Source of the DNA: Ammopiptanthus mongolicus | Lineage: Eukaryota; Streptophyta; Magnoliopsida; Fabales; Fabaceae | DNA: 64,000 bases | NCBI GenBank assembly: GCA_039655645.1 | Contig: CM077344.1 | Location: 6,794,229 to 6,858,228 of the forward strand | Direction of reading: 5' to 3' | Shown here: in pieces, positions 44,901-57,900 of the stretch | How positions within the stretch are numbered: the stretch's first letter is position 1 | Layout: the number at the start of each line of letters is the position of its first letter | Made by a program: the position numbers and the translations under genes | Notes under the pieces: model-generated | Database searches by the model: none | Seen by the model: only the letters and a program-made list of their open reading frames with translations | What the model was told of the DNA's origin: nothing

Positions 44901-47900
44901 CCCATTGGATTGAGGGCTAATGGCCTAAAATAGAATAGTAGGTCATGACTATTTGTTTCCAATCCTTGCCATCCATACTTAATCCATTGAATGTGATGAG
45001 TGTCTTTCAGCTCTTGCATTAAATCACTAATTTTCATAGGATATGCATGCATAAATAGGACTTCAGTTCCACGGATATGAGATTGCTAGTGTATATATTG
45101 AATAACCCTTGTTTAAAATTATTGTGAGGGCCACATCTTGTAAAAAAGTTGAAATATCATTATTGAGTTTCTTTAAAAAAATTCCTTTAATTTATTCTTT
45201 TTTTTGGGTACATCCTTTAATTTATTCTCACTCCTTTGCCATTTAGTTTAAACCATAGGGTGTAACAGTGGAATTGCCATTAACAAAATGTTTTATTTAT
45301 ATCAATACACGATAGGGATTCCAAGAAGCAATTCAGTTGGTAGAATTTCTCAATGTAAGACCAATGTCGCCGATCATTTGCCTAACTCAGAGGAGGCAAT
45401 TCGCAGGGGAGAATATGTAGTCATAAGAAGCTTGATTCGGGTGTTAGAGGTATTGGCATGAACTTTAATGTTTCTTTCATAAGATGAAAATAAGTTCTAT
45501 TTGTTCTAATTGGCTGACATGCTTCAGGGTGGTGTTGAGGGGAAAAGACAAGTGGACAAAGTCATTGACAAGTGTGCTTCAATGCAGGTATCTGTTTCTA
45601 ATGATTCTAATCTTGTGTTACTCAAAAGTAACTTCTAAGTTGGTTGTTTATACTGTTACGTTGATGTTTTGAATTTCTTTCCTTGTATCTTGTGGGTTGA
45701 ATTTTCACATTTCATCTAAAATGCCTATTTAATCCTTGTTTTGCTTTTATTTCAGAACTTGCGGGAAGCAATTGCCACCTATCGCAATAGTATTCTGCGA
45801 CAACCAGATGAGATGAAAAGGGAGGCATCGCTTTCCTTCTTTGTGGAGTACTTAGAGAGATACTACTTCTTAATATGTTTTGCTGTGTACTTGCATTCAG
45901 AAAGGGCTGCACTCCTTTCTAGTACTGCTAGTCGCAGTAGTTTCGCTGACTGGATGAGAGCAAGGCCTGAACTCTACAGCATTATTCGCAGGTTAAAATT
46001 TTAATAATTATGTGAAGTCTATGTTTTCTCTTCATTAGGTCTATGAAGTATGGACCTATATCTTTCGAGTCAAACTGATATTGACTTGCGAGTTGTTTAG
46101 GGCCAATTATAAATCCTTGAGGTTGTTGCTTTTCGGTTCAACATTAATTAATCAATTAGGTCTTTACCATCAAGGTTTATATATGTGCTAGTTGGATTAT
46201 AAGCTTGACATTAACTTCTGGTAGTGAATGTCCCTGTTCTGATTATGATGCTGCTTGCTTGGGTAAGTAGAAAAGCTTCTTGTCTGGCTCTAAGATTCTT
46301 TAAAGCATCCACTGTTAGTTGGCTCTAAATAAAACATCACTTAGCTGGATTACATGAGATATCCATTATATGCTTACAATTTGTAGTGTTATTCTTAGCT
46401 AATTTTCACCAGAATCTGCCAGATATCTTTGTTTATTTAATATTGTCCCTTGTCATTACTTTTTAAATAAAATCTCCCTCTGTATAATTGGACGATTATT
46501 TACCTATTGGGTTTCTATTGTAATCTGATTTGTTAACTTGCTTGATCTTATGTCTATTAACATTTGGCATGAATCATAACTATTGGCATTGTAGGCTGCT
46601 CAGGAGAGATCCAATGGGTGCACTTGGATATTCAAGTTTGAAACCATCTCTAAAGAAGATAGCCGAATCTACTGATGGCCGCCCTTCTGAGATGGGCGTG
46701 GTTGCTGCCTTGAGAAATGGCGAGGTTCTTGGTAGTCAAACTGTTCTAAAAAGTGATCACTGTCCTGGATGTCAAAACCCAAGTCTACCTGAGAGAGTAG
46801 ATGGGGCTCCTAATTTCCGAGAAGTTCCTGGTTTTCCAGTTTATGGGGTGGCAAATCCAACTATTGATGGTATTCGATCTGTCCTTCATAGGATTGGTAG
46901 TTCTAAAGGTGGACGCCCAGTACTTTGGCATAATATGAGGGAAGAACCTGTTATTTACATTAATGGGAAGCCATTTGTTCTTCGTGAAGTTGAAAGACCA
47001 TACAAGAACATGCTTGAGTACACGGTAAACATTACTTTTGGCATATCTGTGCAATAAATTTTAAGTTAAGGAAGGAGGATTGCCAACTAGATGTTGATGT
47101 CAGGAAAACTATCTTCTGGTTTGTAATCCACTAGATCGAATACCACCAATTGGCTTTCACAATTTTTCTTGTAGTATGTCAATAGGATGTCTATATAACA
47201 ACCTAGATGAGCAATCTGAGTCAGGCGTGGGAATCTTTTTGGTTGACAGTGTTTTTTTTCTTTACATAAAATGTGATTTTGTCATTATAATAGTGACATG
47301 CTAGGCTCTGTGCTCAGTAGCAAAGGCATATCAGTTTTGGTGAAGTATAATATTACGGGAGATAAAGTATTAATGCCACAAATTATAATCTATGACTTCG
47401 ATATGTGGTTTACCATTAGTTTTCAAATTCAATGTGAAACATGGCCTTCTTTTCCCAGTTTCAGTTCTAGGGAAACACTGTTAGATCAGCTGCTGTTAAT
47501 GAAGAGACCCCTGGAGCTATTCGAGTATACTTTAGGAAGAAATGGCCCAAGAGTAATAATAGGGAGAATGTCGATTGTAATAGAACCCAACCTTAGTTAA
47601 CTGTTAGTTAAATCAGTTAACTAGGTGGGAACTAGAGGTAGTTAGGTGCAGAAGTTAGTTAGAGGCGGTTACTAGCTAACCAGCCCATAAATAGAGACTC
47701 TGCAGTGATGTGTAGGTATTGTGTAAGATCATTAGTTCTTTTTGACTGAGAATTGCTCAGTGGAAAGGAGAGTGCTCCTTGTGTAACCATTTTGTAACCC
47801 ATTCTTGTTAATCAATAAACTTCTAGGCGAATAATCCCAGTTTCCCTAGGACTTTCCCAGCTTTTCCCTCAGTTTCCCGGGATTCCTAACACACACACAC

Positions 47901-50900
47901 AGACTGGTAATTTCTTCACTTTGTTTGGTGCAGGTCTTGGATATGTTAAAATATATACATGATCATACAAATCCTGAAGTAGATATAGCATGAGGCATAA
48001 CTAATACACTGAAATTAAGATGCCATTAAATGTCTCTTTGAATTTAATGTTACTTTGGAAATTTTGTCCCCAATTTTTGGTCAATTGGATATTATAATTT
48101 GTTCTTTCAGGGAATTGACCGTGAAAGAGTGGAGAAAATGGAAGCTCGATTGAAAGAAGATATCCTACGGGAAGCTCAACACTATGGCAGTGCCATTATG
48201 GTTATTCATGAAACAGATGATGGGCATATATTTGATGCTTGGGAGCATGTCACCTCTGATGTGATTCAAACCCCACTTGAAGTTTTTAAAAGCCTAGAGA
48301 CTGATGGGTTTCCCATTAAGTATGCCCGTGTTCCCATCACTGATGGAAAAGCTCCTAAAAGTTCTGACTTTGATACTTTGACAACAAATATTGCTTCTGC
48401 TGCTAAGGACACTGCTTTTGTTTTCAATTGTCAGGTAATTTCTTAATCTTTTATCTCTTATGCTGTATTTTTTATGAAATTTTTATTTTTTGTTTCTGTT
48501 TATTGATTCTTCTTGTCTGTTTTCCCTTTTCATTTCGTACCACTAATATCCAATTGATATAACAGATGGGTAGGGGCAGGACAACCACTGGTACTGTCAT
48601 AGCTTGCCTTCTGAAACTTCGAATTGATTATGGTAGGCCCATTAAAATACTAGGTGATGATGTGACCCATGAAGCAGCAGATGGTGGTTCCTCTAGTGGA
48701 GATGAAACTGAGGGGTATGTCACTGCGACTGCATTAACCTCTAATACTTTGGAAATAAATACAGATGAGAAACAAAATCGTGTTTTTGGTATAAACGACA
48801 TCCTCTTGTTGTGGAAGATAACAACATTATTTGATAATGGTGTTGAATGCCGAGAGGCCTTAGATGCTATTATTGATAGATGTTCTGCGCTTCAAAACAT
48901 TCGTCAAGCGGTTCTGCAATATAGAAAAGTCTTCAATCAACAGCATGTCGAGCCTAGGGTGAGGAGGGTGGCATTAAATCGTGGTGCTGAGTATTTGGAG
49001 CGCTACTTCCGTTTAATTGCTTTTGCAGCATATCTTGGAAGTGAAGCCTTTGATGGGTTTTGTAGACAAGGAGAATCCAAAATGACATTTAAGATTTGGT
49101 TGCACCAGAGGCCAGAGGTGCAGGCTATGAAATGGAGCATCAGATTAAGGCCAGGGCGATTTTTCACTGTCCCTGTAAATATTTTTCTACTTGAATTATT
49201 ATCTCCCCCCAATTCGATGTAGGATTGCTTCAGTAATGTCAATTTAAATTGTAGGAAGAGTTGAGAGAACCACAAGAGTCTCAGCATGGAGATGCAGTGA
49301 TGGAGGCCATTGTCAAGGCCCGAAACGGTTCTGTTCTGGGGAAAGGTTCCATCCTGAAAATGTATTTCTTTCCTGGTCAGAGAACTTCAAGTCACATACA
49401 AATACATGGTGCACCACATGTTTTCAAGGTATGCTTGCCTATGTAAGTACTGCTAAAGAAACTAACTATCATCAAATTTGTGATGCCAGAGGGTAAGGCT
49501 ACTCGTCAAGTGGGGATCTACAGGATCATCCAAGTTTAGGTAGAATTAGCATCTTTAATATGTTTTATGGTGTAAGTTTATTTAGTGAAAATTGTTGTCT
49601 GAACAACTAGATTGCATATTTAATCAGTTTGTTATCTTGAGTTGCACAACTCGATTGCATCTTTTACTATTACTTTGTAGTTTACTTTACTATTTACTCT
49701 ATTTTGCTTCCACTCGTTTTGTTTTAGTTTTTCATTTTTCATGTTTATATATTACAGTATTTGTAATATGACTCATTTTAGCATATATTTTTGTAGTTTT
49801 AAAAAATAGCAATATATTATTATTCATATTATATCAATAATTTTAAGATTTAAAAAGGTTGTTTTTATGCTATTATGACATCATGCTTTGACAATTGTGA
49901 CCCACCAAACTCTGATGACAAATATATAAAATACTAACGACCTGTGATTGTGAGAACCAGCAAAGATGCCAAACGAAAAATTCTAATCATGATATGTTTG
50001 CAGTAGGCTGCCTTATCATTATGGTGTTGAAGGGCTTTTTGAACTTTCTTTTTTTATCATATTCTGATTCTGATTCTTTTATGCTGCATGTTTGTGCATG
50101 GTTCTTATTTTTCTTCTTTGTAGTAAGTGAAGAGCTTTTTTGTTTTATTATCAATGGATATATAATATGGTAGGTGACTGAGAATGTCATTATATCTAAA
50201 ATTCATTATTATTTTTTATAAGGTTAATGAATACCCTGTGTATAGCATGGCAACTCCAACCATCTCTGGTGCCAAGGAGATGCTAGCCTATTTGGATGCT
50301 AAGCCTAAAGCCTCCTTGAATGCTCGAAAAGTTATATTGACAGATTTGAGAGAGGAAGCAGTTGTTTATATCAATGGTACTCCCTTTGTCCTGAGGGAGT
50401 TAAATAAACCTGTTGATACACTCAAGCACGTGGGAATCACTGGTCCTTTGGTGAGTCATCTTGTACAATAGCTTGTCCATTGGAACATATCTCAAAATTC
50501 ATTGTGTTGCACAACTCATGGTAACTACAATGCAGGTGGAACACATGGAGGCACGGCTGAAAGAAGATATACTAGCTGAGATTAGACAGTCTGGTGGGCG
50601 AATGCTATTACACCGGGAAGAATATAACCCTTCAACGAATCAGTCAGCTGTGGTTGGATACTGGGAAAACATTTCGGCAGATGATGTGAAGACACCTGCA
50701 GAAGTTTATTCTGTTCTTAAAGATGATGGATATGATATAGTCTATCGGAGGATACCCTTAACAAGAGAGAGAGATGCTTTGGCCTCTGACATTGATGCAA
50801 TACAATACTGTAAAGATGAGTAAGTTTCCCTAGTTTACTTGGCATTATATGTGTTGTAAACTTTGTTGTCATTTTTGTTCTTGTGCTGGTTGGCTCAATC

Positions 50901-52336
50901 TATAATATATGTACATAGAATCATAACCAACCAGTGATTTTAAGAATTTGGGGGCCTTGCTTTTTTGTCAAAATGCAGTCATTGAAACGGTTTGGCTTGT
51001 GAGTACTATATGGTTCTATGTGATGTGTTAATTGCGGTGAATAGCAGCATCTTTCTTAATATGTTCTCTGTGCAGCTGTTTGCATGCTTTCTAGAAACTG
51101 TAACCTCAGTATGTTAATATTTTGACGTTATTCTTCATTTGAATATAATAATATACGTCTAAAACTCTTGCTTAATTGTAGTTCTGCAGGGAGTTACCTT
51201 TTTGTATCACACACAGGTTTTGGTGGAGTAGCGTATGCAATGGCCATCATCTGTATCAGACTTGGTGCAGAGGCAAATTTTGCATCTAAAGTCCCACAGC
51301 CATTGTTTGGTCCTCACATATATGCAGTGACTGAAGAGAACTTGCCCTCTCGAGCTTCTAATGAAACAGCACTCAAGATGGGTGACTATCGTGACATTTT
51401 GAGCCTTACAAGAGTCCTCATACATGGTCCCCAAAGCAAAGCAGATGTTGACATTGTCATTGAAAGGTTATCCACCCAAAGTTTGATTAGAATTTTCACT
51501 AACCTAATGTTATTACCTTTAAGGTACTGAATTTGTCTATTTTTTCAATAGATGTGCAGGCGCAGGGCATGTACGAGATGATATTCTTTATTACAGTAAA
51601 AAATTTGAGAAGTTTACTGACGATGATGATGAGGAACGGGCATATCTTATGGACATGGGTATTAAGGCTTTGAGGTAAATTTACTTGCCTTACCTGCTCA
51701 CCTACAAAAATGCTTTCTTGTTATCCTCAGAAGGGTGTCAATATATTTTCTCCAAAATTTATGTGGAAAATGGATCATCCTCATGGATGCTGGTGCCCAT
51801 ATATAGTGTAGGGGTTGATTGACACGAATGCAAGAGTTGATACAATTAGTCATTTACAGCACTAAATAAGTTAGGGAAATTGGTTTTGACCGATCCAACC
51901 CTGGAAACTAATTATTATGTAGATCTTACATGCTAAATTTTAGAATTTTAAAAATACTAACTATATAATCAAATGATATTTTAGTTTTGGTAGAGTATTA
52001 CATGATGCAAACCTTCAATCCAGCAATGAATTTAGAAGGAATTTATTTTAAAATAAAGTTACTTATTGCTGTAAGATTGACTTTGGTTTACACTGGTGTG
52101 CACACGCATGAGCGCACACACACGCATGCTTATTATATTGAACACATTTGGAACCTGTATTATTTTGTTGTGTAACCTTTTCTGTTTCCCCCCTTATCTG
52201 CAGGCGGTATTTTTTCCTTATCACATTCAGATCTTATCTCTACTGCACCTCTCCTGCCAATATGGAATTTTCTGCTTGGATGAATGCAAGACCAGAGCTT
52301 GGTCATCTATGTAACAATCTAAGAATAGATAAATAA
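41955..52336 (+). CDS. Paladin-like protein with three PTP-like phytase repeats (19 exons)
   Basis: Exons: 41955-42107, 42195-42317, 43129-43200, 43330-43400, 43499-43598, 43694-43792, 44098-44224, 45316-45449, 45528-45587, 45756-45991, 46595-47024, 48111-48434, 48566-49174, 49255-49428, 50223-50450, 50536-50819, 51182-51466, 51552-51674, 52204-52336; 3765 nt, 1254 aa. Three tandem repeats of about 410 aa each open with a GSVLGKKTILKSD-like motif and carry a VYINGRPFVLR motif. Repeats 1 and 2 have the CX5R phosphatase signature (CQMGRGR at Cys223 and Cys642). Repeat 3 has SHTGFGG instead and should be inactive. Animal paladin acts on phosphoinositides; the plant role is not settled. The frame is fully open. 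Confidence 0.93.
42440..43035. repeat. Repeat cluster in paladin intron 2
   Basis: The blocks GGGGGTAAATTGCA, GAGAAAATGCAATTTA and GGGACTAATTTGCAC recur three to four times at irregular 100-140-bp spacing, some inverted. This is a foldback-type transposon remnant and accounts for most of the 811-bp intron. Confidence 0.65.
44686..44710. repeat. (TG)n microsatellite in paladin intron 7
   Basis: About ten TG units next to TATA repeats. Confidence 0.85.
47602..47891 (+). mobile_element. LTR-like sequence in paladin intron 11
   Basis: Starts TGTTAG and ends CTAACA, perfect 6-bp inverted termini of an LTR. A TATA-like CATAAATAG (about 47685) and AATAAAC (about 47814) fit a copia LTR promoter and polyadenylation region. 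I could not find a target duplication or second LTR, so solo LTR is the likeliest reading. Confidence 0.5.
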
Positions 52337-52903
52337 TTTGGCAATGCTTATAGTTATGTTAATGTACAGTTGGCATTTGCTATTACAGTTCCTTCTATAG
52401 CCTCTCCTCCCCGCCCCGCCCATTACCTAATTTTTGCTCGCGAAACCCCTAAATGTAGTAGTAGACACTTGCTACTTTGCAAACTGCTATCTCATGCAGA
52501 ACAGCATCATGTAGTCAGCTTTCCGTCTTTGTATGTTATGAGAAGCTGGCTCTGACGTCAGGCATGGATATGGTATAAAAATGTTCAAAGGAGCAATTTC
52601 TGATTGCTAAACTGAGAAGTCTGGTGTGTTAAGGAATATGCTGGTGGACAAAAATGTTCATTGGAGACCTATTAGCCATTAGGTTACATCTCTCTTCCAT
52701 AGATTGTATTCCTATTTCAGTAAGGTTATTTTGGGGGACTGTGGAGTTTAGTAAGGGATGATGGGGAGTGTTTCAATTGCAGTGGAATGAGAGTTATGAT
52801 TCTACTGAAGCGAGGGAGGAAAGTCCCCTTTTTCTTCGAACCCAAGTTCCATTTATGTCCCTAACCTTAAATGGTTTTACTGAAGTTCCATTATAATTTT
52901 TCT
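52337..52903. other. Paladin 3' UTR and spacer
   Basis: Follows the paladin stop codon at 52334-52336. It is moderately complex and unlike the AT-rich spacers, so the first 300-400 bases are probably 3' UTR. No second gene is seen. Confidence 0.4.
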
Positions 52904-53414
52904 AGTGAAGTCAAATTGGTCTTTGAAAAATTTTGAAGACCGACATGTAGTTCCTGAAAAAAAATAAATTAACCTTTTAGTCTCTCAAATTTATAAATGC
53001 GGGACACTTTAGTCTTTTTATCCAGCTCCAACATTCGTTTACTTGTCTACATGTCTCATTAATCATCATACATGATTCATTAGTGATTATGCATGACTTA
53101 TGACAAAATCTTTTTGTGAAAAACAAGTAAAAAGTGAAATGTGCACAATTTTAGATTCCAAATACCCCAGAATTATGTATTTATTTTTCACTTTTCATTA
53201 ATTTTTCACGGCGGAAATTTGGCATAGGCTACATAAGACTACTAACGAGTCAAGTAGGATGGTTAATGGGACATGTAGACAGGTAAATGGACGTATGAAC
53301 TAAATCTAGAGACTAAAATGTCTCACATTTGTAAATTTATGAGATTAAATGATTACTTTATTTTTTTAGGGACTAAAATTAGATTTCAAAAGATCAATTT
53401 GAGTCTTTACTCTA
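52904..53414. mobile_element. Foldback/MITE element, copy 2
   Basis: Same family and length as 8125-8646. The left arm has CTTGTCTACATGTCTCATTAA, cut here to its recognisable core, and the right arm carries the inverse (GGGACATGTAGAC). The arms surround AAAAAGTGAAA / TTTTCACTTTT-type blocks at the centre. Noncoding. Confidence 0.6.
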
Positions 53415-54963
53415 ATTTTTCTTTTGAAGTAATTTGGGAATGGGGAGAATAACCACGCCGGTTAAGCTCATTAGCTTAATATTACGGTCTCAGACTCTCG
53501 CACCAATTATATTTTTGCCGTTTATCCCTTTCTCCCCTTCATGAACGACTCTCTTTCTCGTTTGTTCTCACATGTCAAATCCTCTTCTGTCCGTTCATTT
53601 TCATTGGTGATTTTGTCACACTAATTGTGGGCAGAATTATGGAGCCAAGTAATATATATGACAGAAGTGTGTATTTTAAGGTGGGAGGATCCAATCTTGA
53701 TCATGTTATACATGGACGCCATACTCCTGTTTAAACTTCCTTTGATAGAAAGCTCCAACTTTGAAAAAAAGTTGAAAAATGTTGCCTGGAGAACACAACC
53801 TACTTGAATGTGAAACAATGAGTGGAAAATGAATTTGAAGCATCGGAGAATGGATGTAAAAGTGGTCCCGTAGAAAGCAAAACCTTTGGGAGTAAGAATT
53901 GAATATGGTAAAAATAACTTTGGAGGTGGAAATTTAATTTGGAAATAAAAAAACCCTTACAAGTTATGATAGAAAGGAAAAGAAAAAAATGAGTGAAAAA
54001 GGAAAAATAATTGAAATATTAATTTTTTACTTTATTATTTTATTATTTATTTTAAAAACAAATTTATAACGATACATTTTAACTTGTGAAAACAATAAAA
54101 CATTCTTCTAATTGAATGGATATTTGATAATAGCACGTTAATGACTAACACCTTTGTTTAGCCAGCTAGAGAGTGAGAAACTGGAATCCTGGAAGAGAAC
54201 AAATTATTATGATTCAAAGTCAAAAATGATATTTGATTTATTTGCATAAAGTATCAATCTGCCCTTAATCGAACCAAACGTTAATAAAAGGGAGGGAAGG
54301 AAACAGTGTATATGTTCGACAAAAACAGCGTCCATTTAGGAACGAGGGTGCGGTTTTTGCTTTTAGTGTAGTTTAAGCTGCTGAGAATCTTTAGAAACTT
54401 ACATAACTCGGTTTGTGTTGTGTAAGAGATTTTCAGATCATAATAAAAAAAGAGAGAAAACCAAAAAAAGAAGAGAGCACGTTTTGCATGTTGGTTTTGT
54501 GCTATTAAGCCATTCCTTGCTCTACCTTGAGGGAAACCCATCTTGCTTTAAATCTTTTTAACTATAAATTAATTATATAACAACATGGTACATGGACAAC
54601 CGAACATGGCAAACTATGCTACTTTTTTAATTTCCTTTTTTTTGTCCTTGTCGTTTGCTTTTAAACAAGGGTGTTCTGATGTTTCCTATTTCTATTTAAA
54701 TACATGTAGCCTTTTATGGATCATTTGATCGTTGGATAACATTTATAAAAGTTCTGATGTGATATGGTGTTTATTCACTTTTTTATTTTGTATTTTATAT
54801 TTTAGATAATCTAGTTGTTACCTCTCTCTTGTCCTACTAAACCTTGGCTTCAAATAATAACCTGTTTGTTCAATTGCTTGAGAGAAGAATCAAATAAGGT
54901 CTTTTTGAGGGCTAGATTTTTATCTTTAACTAGACAATTTTCCTGGTGTATGGCAATTTAGAA
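53415..54963. other. Upstream region of the AGPase large-subunit gene
   Basis: AT-rich sequence that must include the promoter and 5' UTR of the gene starting at 54964. No element could be assigned. ORFs at 53621-53818 and 54281-54541 have no recognisable domains. Confidence 0.4.
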
Positions 54964-57900
54964 ATGATGATGGCCACTGAATTACATGGATTTCCCATGT
55001 TGCTGGGTTCAAAGAAGCAATCTTTCCACCACCCCACAATTCTGTCTTCCTCGTTCTCTGGTAGCAGAGTGAACTTGTTGCATTCAAAGAATGCAGCATC
55101 AGGTTTTCTAGGAAAATTCTTGAGCCATACACAGAGAAGTACAACAAAAAGATTTTTGGCTACTTCTACTCTTGCAGATGTTACAAATGATTTTAAAGTA
55201 ACTTACACTTTCATTCTGCTTCCTGTCTTAGTTTGTGTTTATGTTATGATATATTTCATAGTTTCCATTGACAAGTTCTGCTACACTGAAAGTCTTGGAC
55301 TTATTTATCCTGTTCATGACTTTGATTGAACTTGATAATTATTGAGTTACTTTTACCTGGTTACTCAAGTATAGAAGTATGCATCATGGAAAGCTACCAT
55401 AATTACGCTCTTTTTAACCAGGATAGGATAACTTGCATTTGAATATGAATTTACATAGCTAATATTGCATTTCAGGCCCTTCAATCACCGATAGTTGCAG
55501 GACCAAAAGCTGACCCAAAGACTGTCGCATCGATCATATTGGGTGGTGGAGCCGGGACTCGTCTATTCCCCCTTACTCAAAGAAGGGCTAAACCTGCTGT
55601 AAGCTATTAAAGATATATCTCTCTCTTCCAGGTCTAGAATTAAATTCACTAATCAGTGTGTGTGTGTGTATTTTTATGTTCCTGATGATGCTCAGGTACC
55701 AATTGGAGGATGCTATAGGCTTGTCGACATACCAATGAGTAATTGTATAAACAGTGGAATTAATAAAGTTTTCATCCTTACACAATTTAATTCCCAGTCC
55801 CTGAACCGCCACATTGCTCGAACATATAATTTGGGAAGTGGCATCAACTTTGGCGGTGGTTTTGTTGAGGTATTTTTTTTTTTCTTTCATCATTATTGTT
55901 TTTACTTTCTGAGTAATGATATTTGCACATCAAAATTTTTAGATCACTTTAACATATCGCTTGTTTAGGTAATAAAATGTAGAGAGAATATGTTAGAGTG
56001 TATGTTTTGCTTGTTTTATTACCTAAAAAGGAAGTGATGTAAGAATGATGATGTGCAATACTTTTTACCTTTTTTTGAGTCATGACTCGCTAGACACTTA
56101 CTGACCAAAAGTTTAAATTGGTAGGTATTGGCAGCAACTCAAACACTTGGTGAGTCAGGAAAGAAGTGGTTTCAGGGTACTGCAGATGCTGTAAGACAAT
56201 TTCTCTGGTTGTTTGAGGTATGGCATAATTCTTTTTCCTGTTCACTATATTGTGAATTTGGCAGAATAATATTTTTGTCAGTAAGTAGATAGGATTGCCA
56301 CAGATGCAGATTTTATGATTTGACTCATTTGAGTGGCAAGGGATATATTTCATTCTTACATTTACAACACTGATTGAGTTTCTGTAACTTGAGTAGGATG
56401 CTGAGCATAAAAACATAGAGAACATCCTAATATTGTGTGGTGATCAGCTTTATCGAATGGATTACATGGAATTTGTGCAGGTTGGTATTAGCTGTCAATT
56501 TGATTATATTTATCCTGATTCACTTTGTCTATGAATATTTCACATGACAATTGATCTCTTATCTGCAGAAGCACATTAATTCATGTGCTGATATATCTGT
56601 ATCTTGTCTTCCATTGGATGGCAGGTATTCTAAGTTTTCACTAAGATCATATCATTGGCCATTTCCATTGTACACATTTGGCTTCTGAAATATTTACATT
56701 TTCTTCTTTTTTACCTGTAGTCGTGCCTCTAAATTTGGATTAGTGAAGATTGATGAAAGAGGCCGAATACGCCAGTTCGTGGAAAAACCCAATGGCGAAT
56801 TGTTAAGATCTATGGTTATTATTCTTCCGATTTTTGCTTAAAAGATTGAGTAATAATTTACTATAATTTTTGGTGTCAATATGAAATCACTTTTTTTCTG
56901 AATGAAGTACTTTTTCTCATAGAATGTAGATACAAGTGTTTTTGGACTATCAGCTCAAGAAGCAAGGGAATTTCCATATATTGCATCAATGGGAATATAT
57001 GTGTTTAAAATAGATGTTCTTATAAACCTTCTCAGGTAATTAAGTTTCTTTGTGCTGTTTGTTTTTCCCTTTTTGGTTCTTATTCCACCATTTTTAGTAG
57101 AAATATCAGTTTTGTAACTTGGAAGTGATTAAATAAAAATAGTTAAGTGACTCACTCCTCTCAGTGCAATAATTAATGGAGAAAATATTGATCTATTGTG
57201 CATAAGCACAAAAATATGCTGCAAAAGATGATCTGATATAAATGGAGTTCCATGAATCTGGCATCTAGTAGAGGGGAAAAAACACTTGAAACATGAGGGA
57301 TTCTGTTTGCAAAGTGAATGCATACTTCTACTGCCTGACCTTATCATACTGTGGTGGTGGACATTAGAGTCTGTAAGTAAGAAACTTGGAAGTTCTAAAA
57401 GTCAGGAGGTATAAGCAAGGCCCAACCTCTACCTCCCCAAATCAGCTGCTAAATAATTCATACTACAAGTACGAGTTAACAGTAAGCAACATCTAGAAAC
57501 TTCACATCTTTTCCCTTCTTTTATGAGACACCATATAAGTAGGTGAATATGAATGTGATGTTAAAGGCATGATTTCTAGTGGCCACATGCCACTCCATTT
57601 AGCAAGAATAATTTTGTTAATCTGTTAATGCACATACTGTTTTCCTACTTCAAGTTGTTTTATAGAAACATATACAATTTTATGAGTAAAAGCTAATTCA
57701 TATATATAATGCCTATAGTCTTTGATATCATCATGATATGTGATTGAAGTCAGAGAAGCTAGGATTTGCTGAAGGTACAAACAAAAAAGATGAGATGCGA
57801 AAGGAACAATAGGGATACAAAGTGAAAATGAAATGTGCAGCTCTGTTAGTCTTTACTCTTTACTTAATTACTTTCATCGTTGAATTATTACAACTGTAAC

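Noticed and set aside
47298..47600. 100-codon ORF in paladin intron 11
   Set aside because: No domain; it adjoins an LTR-like sequence and lies in an intron.
54946..54963. Upstream GTG extension of the AGPase ORF
   Set aside because: The first true ATG is at 54964 and starts a normal transit peptide; a GTG start is not expected in a plant nuclear gene.
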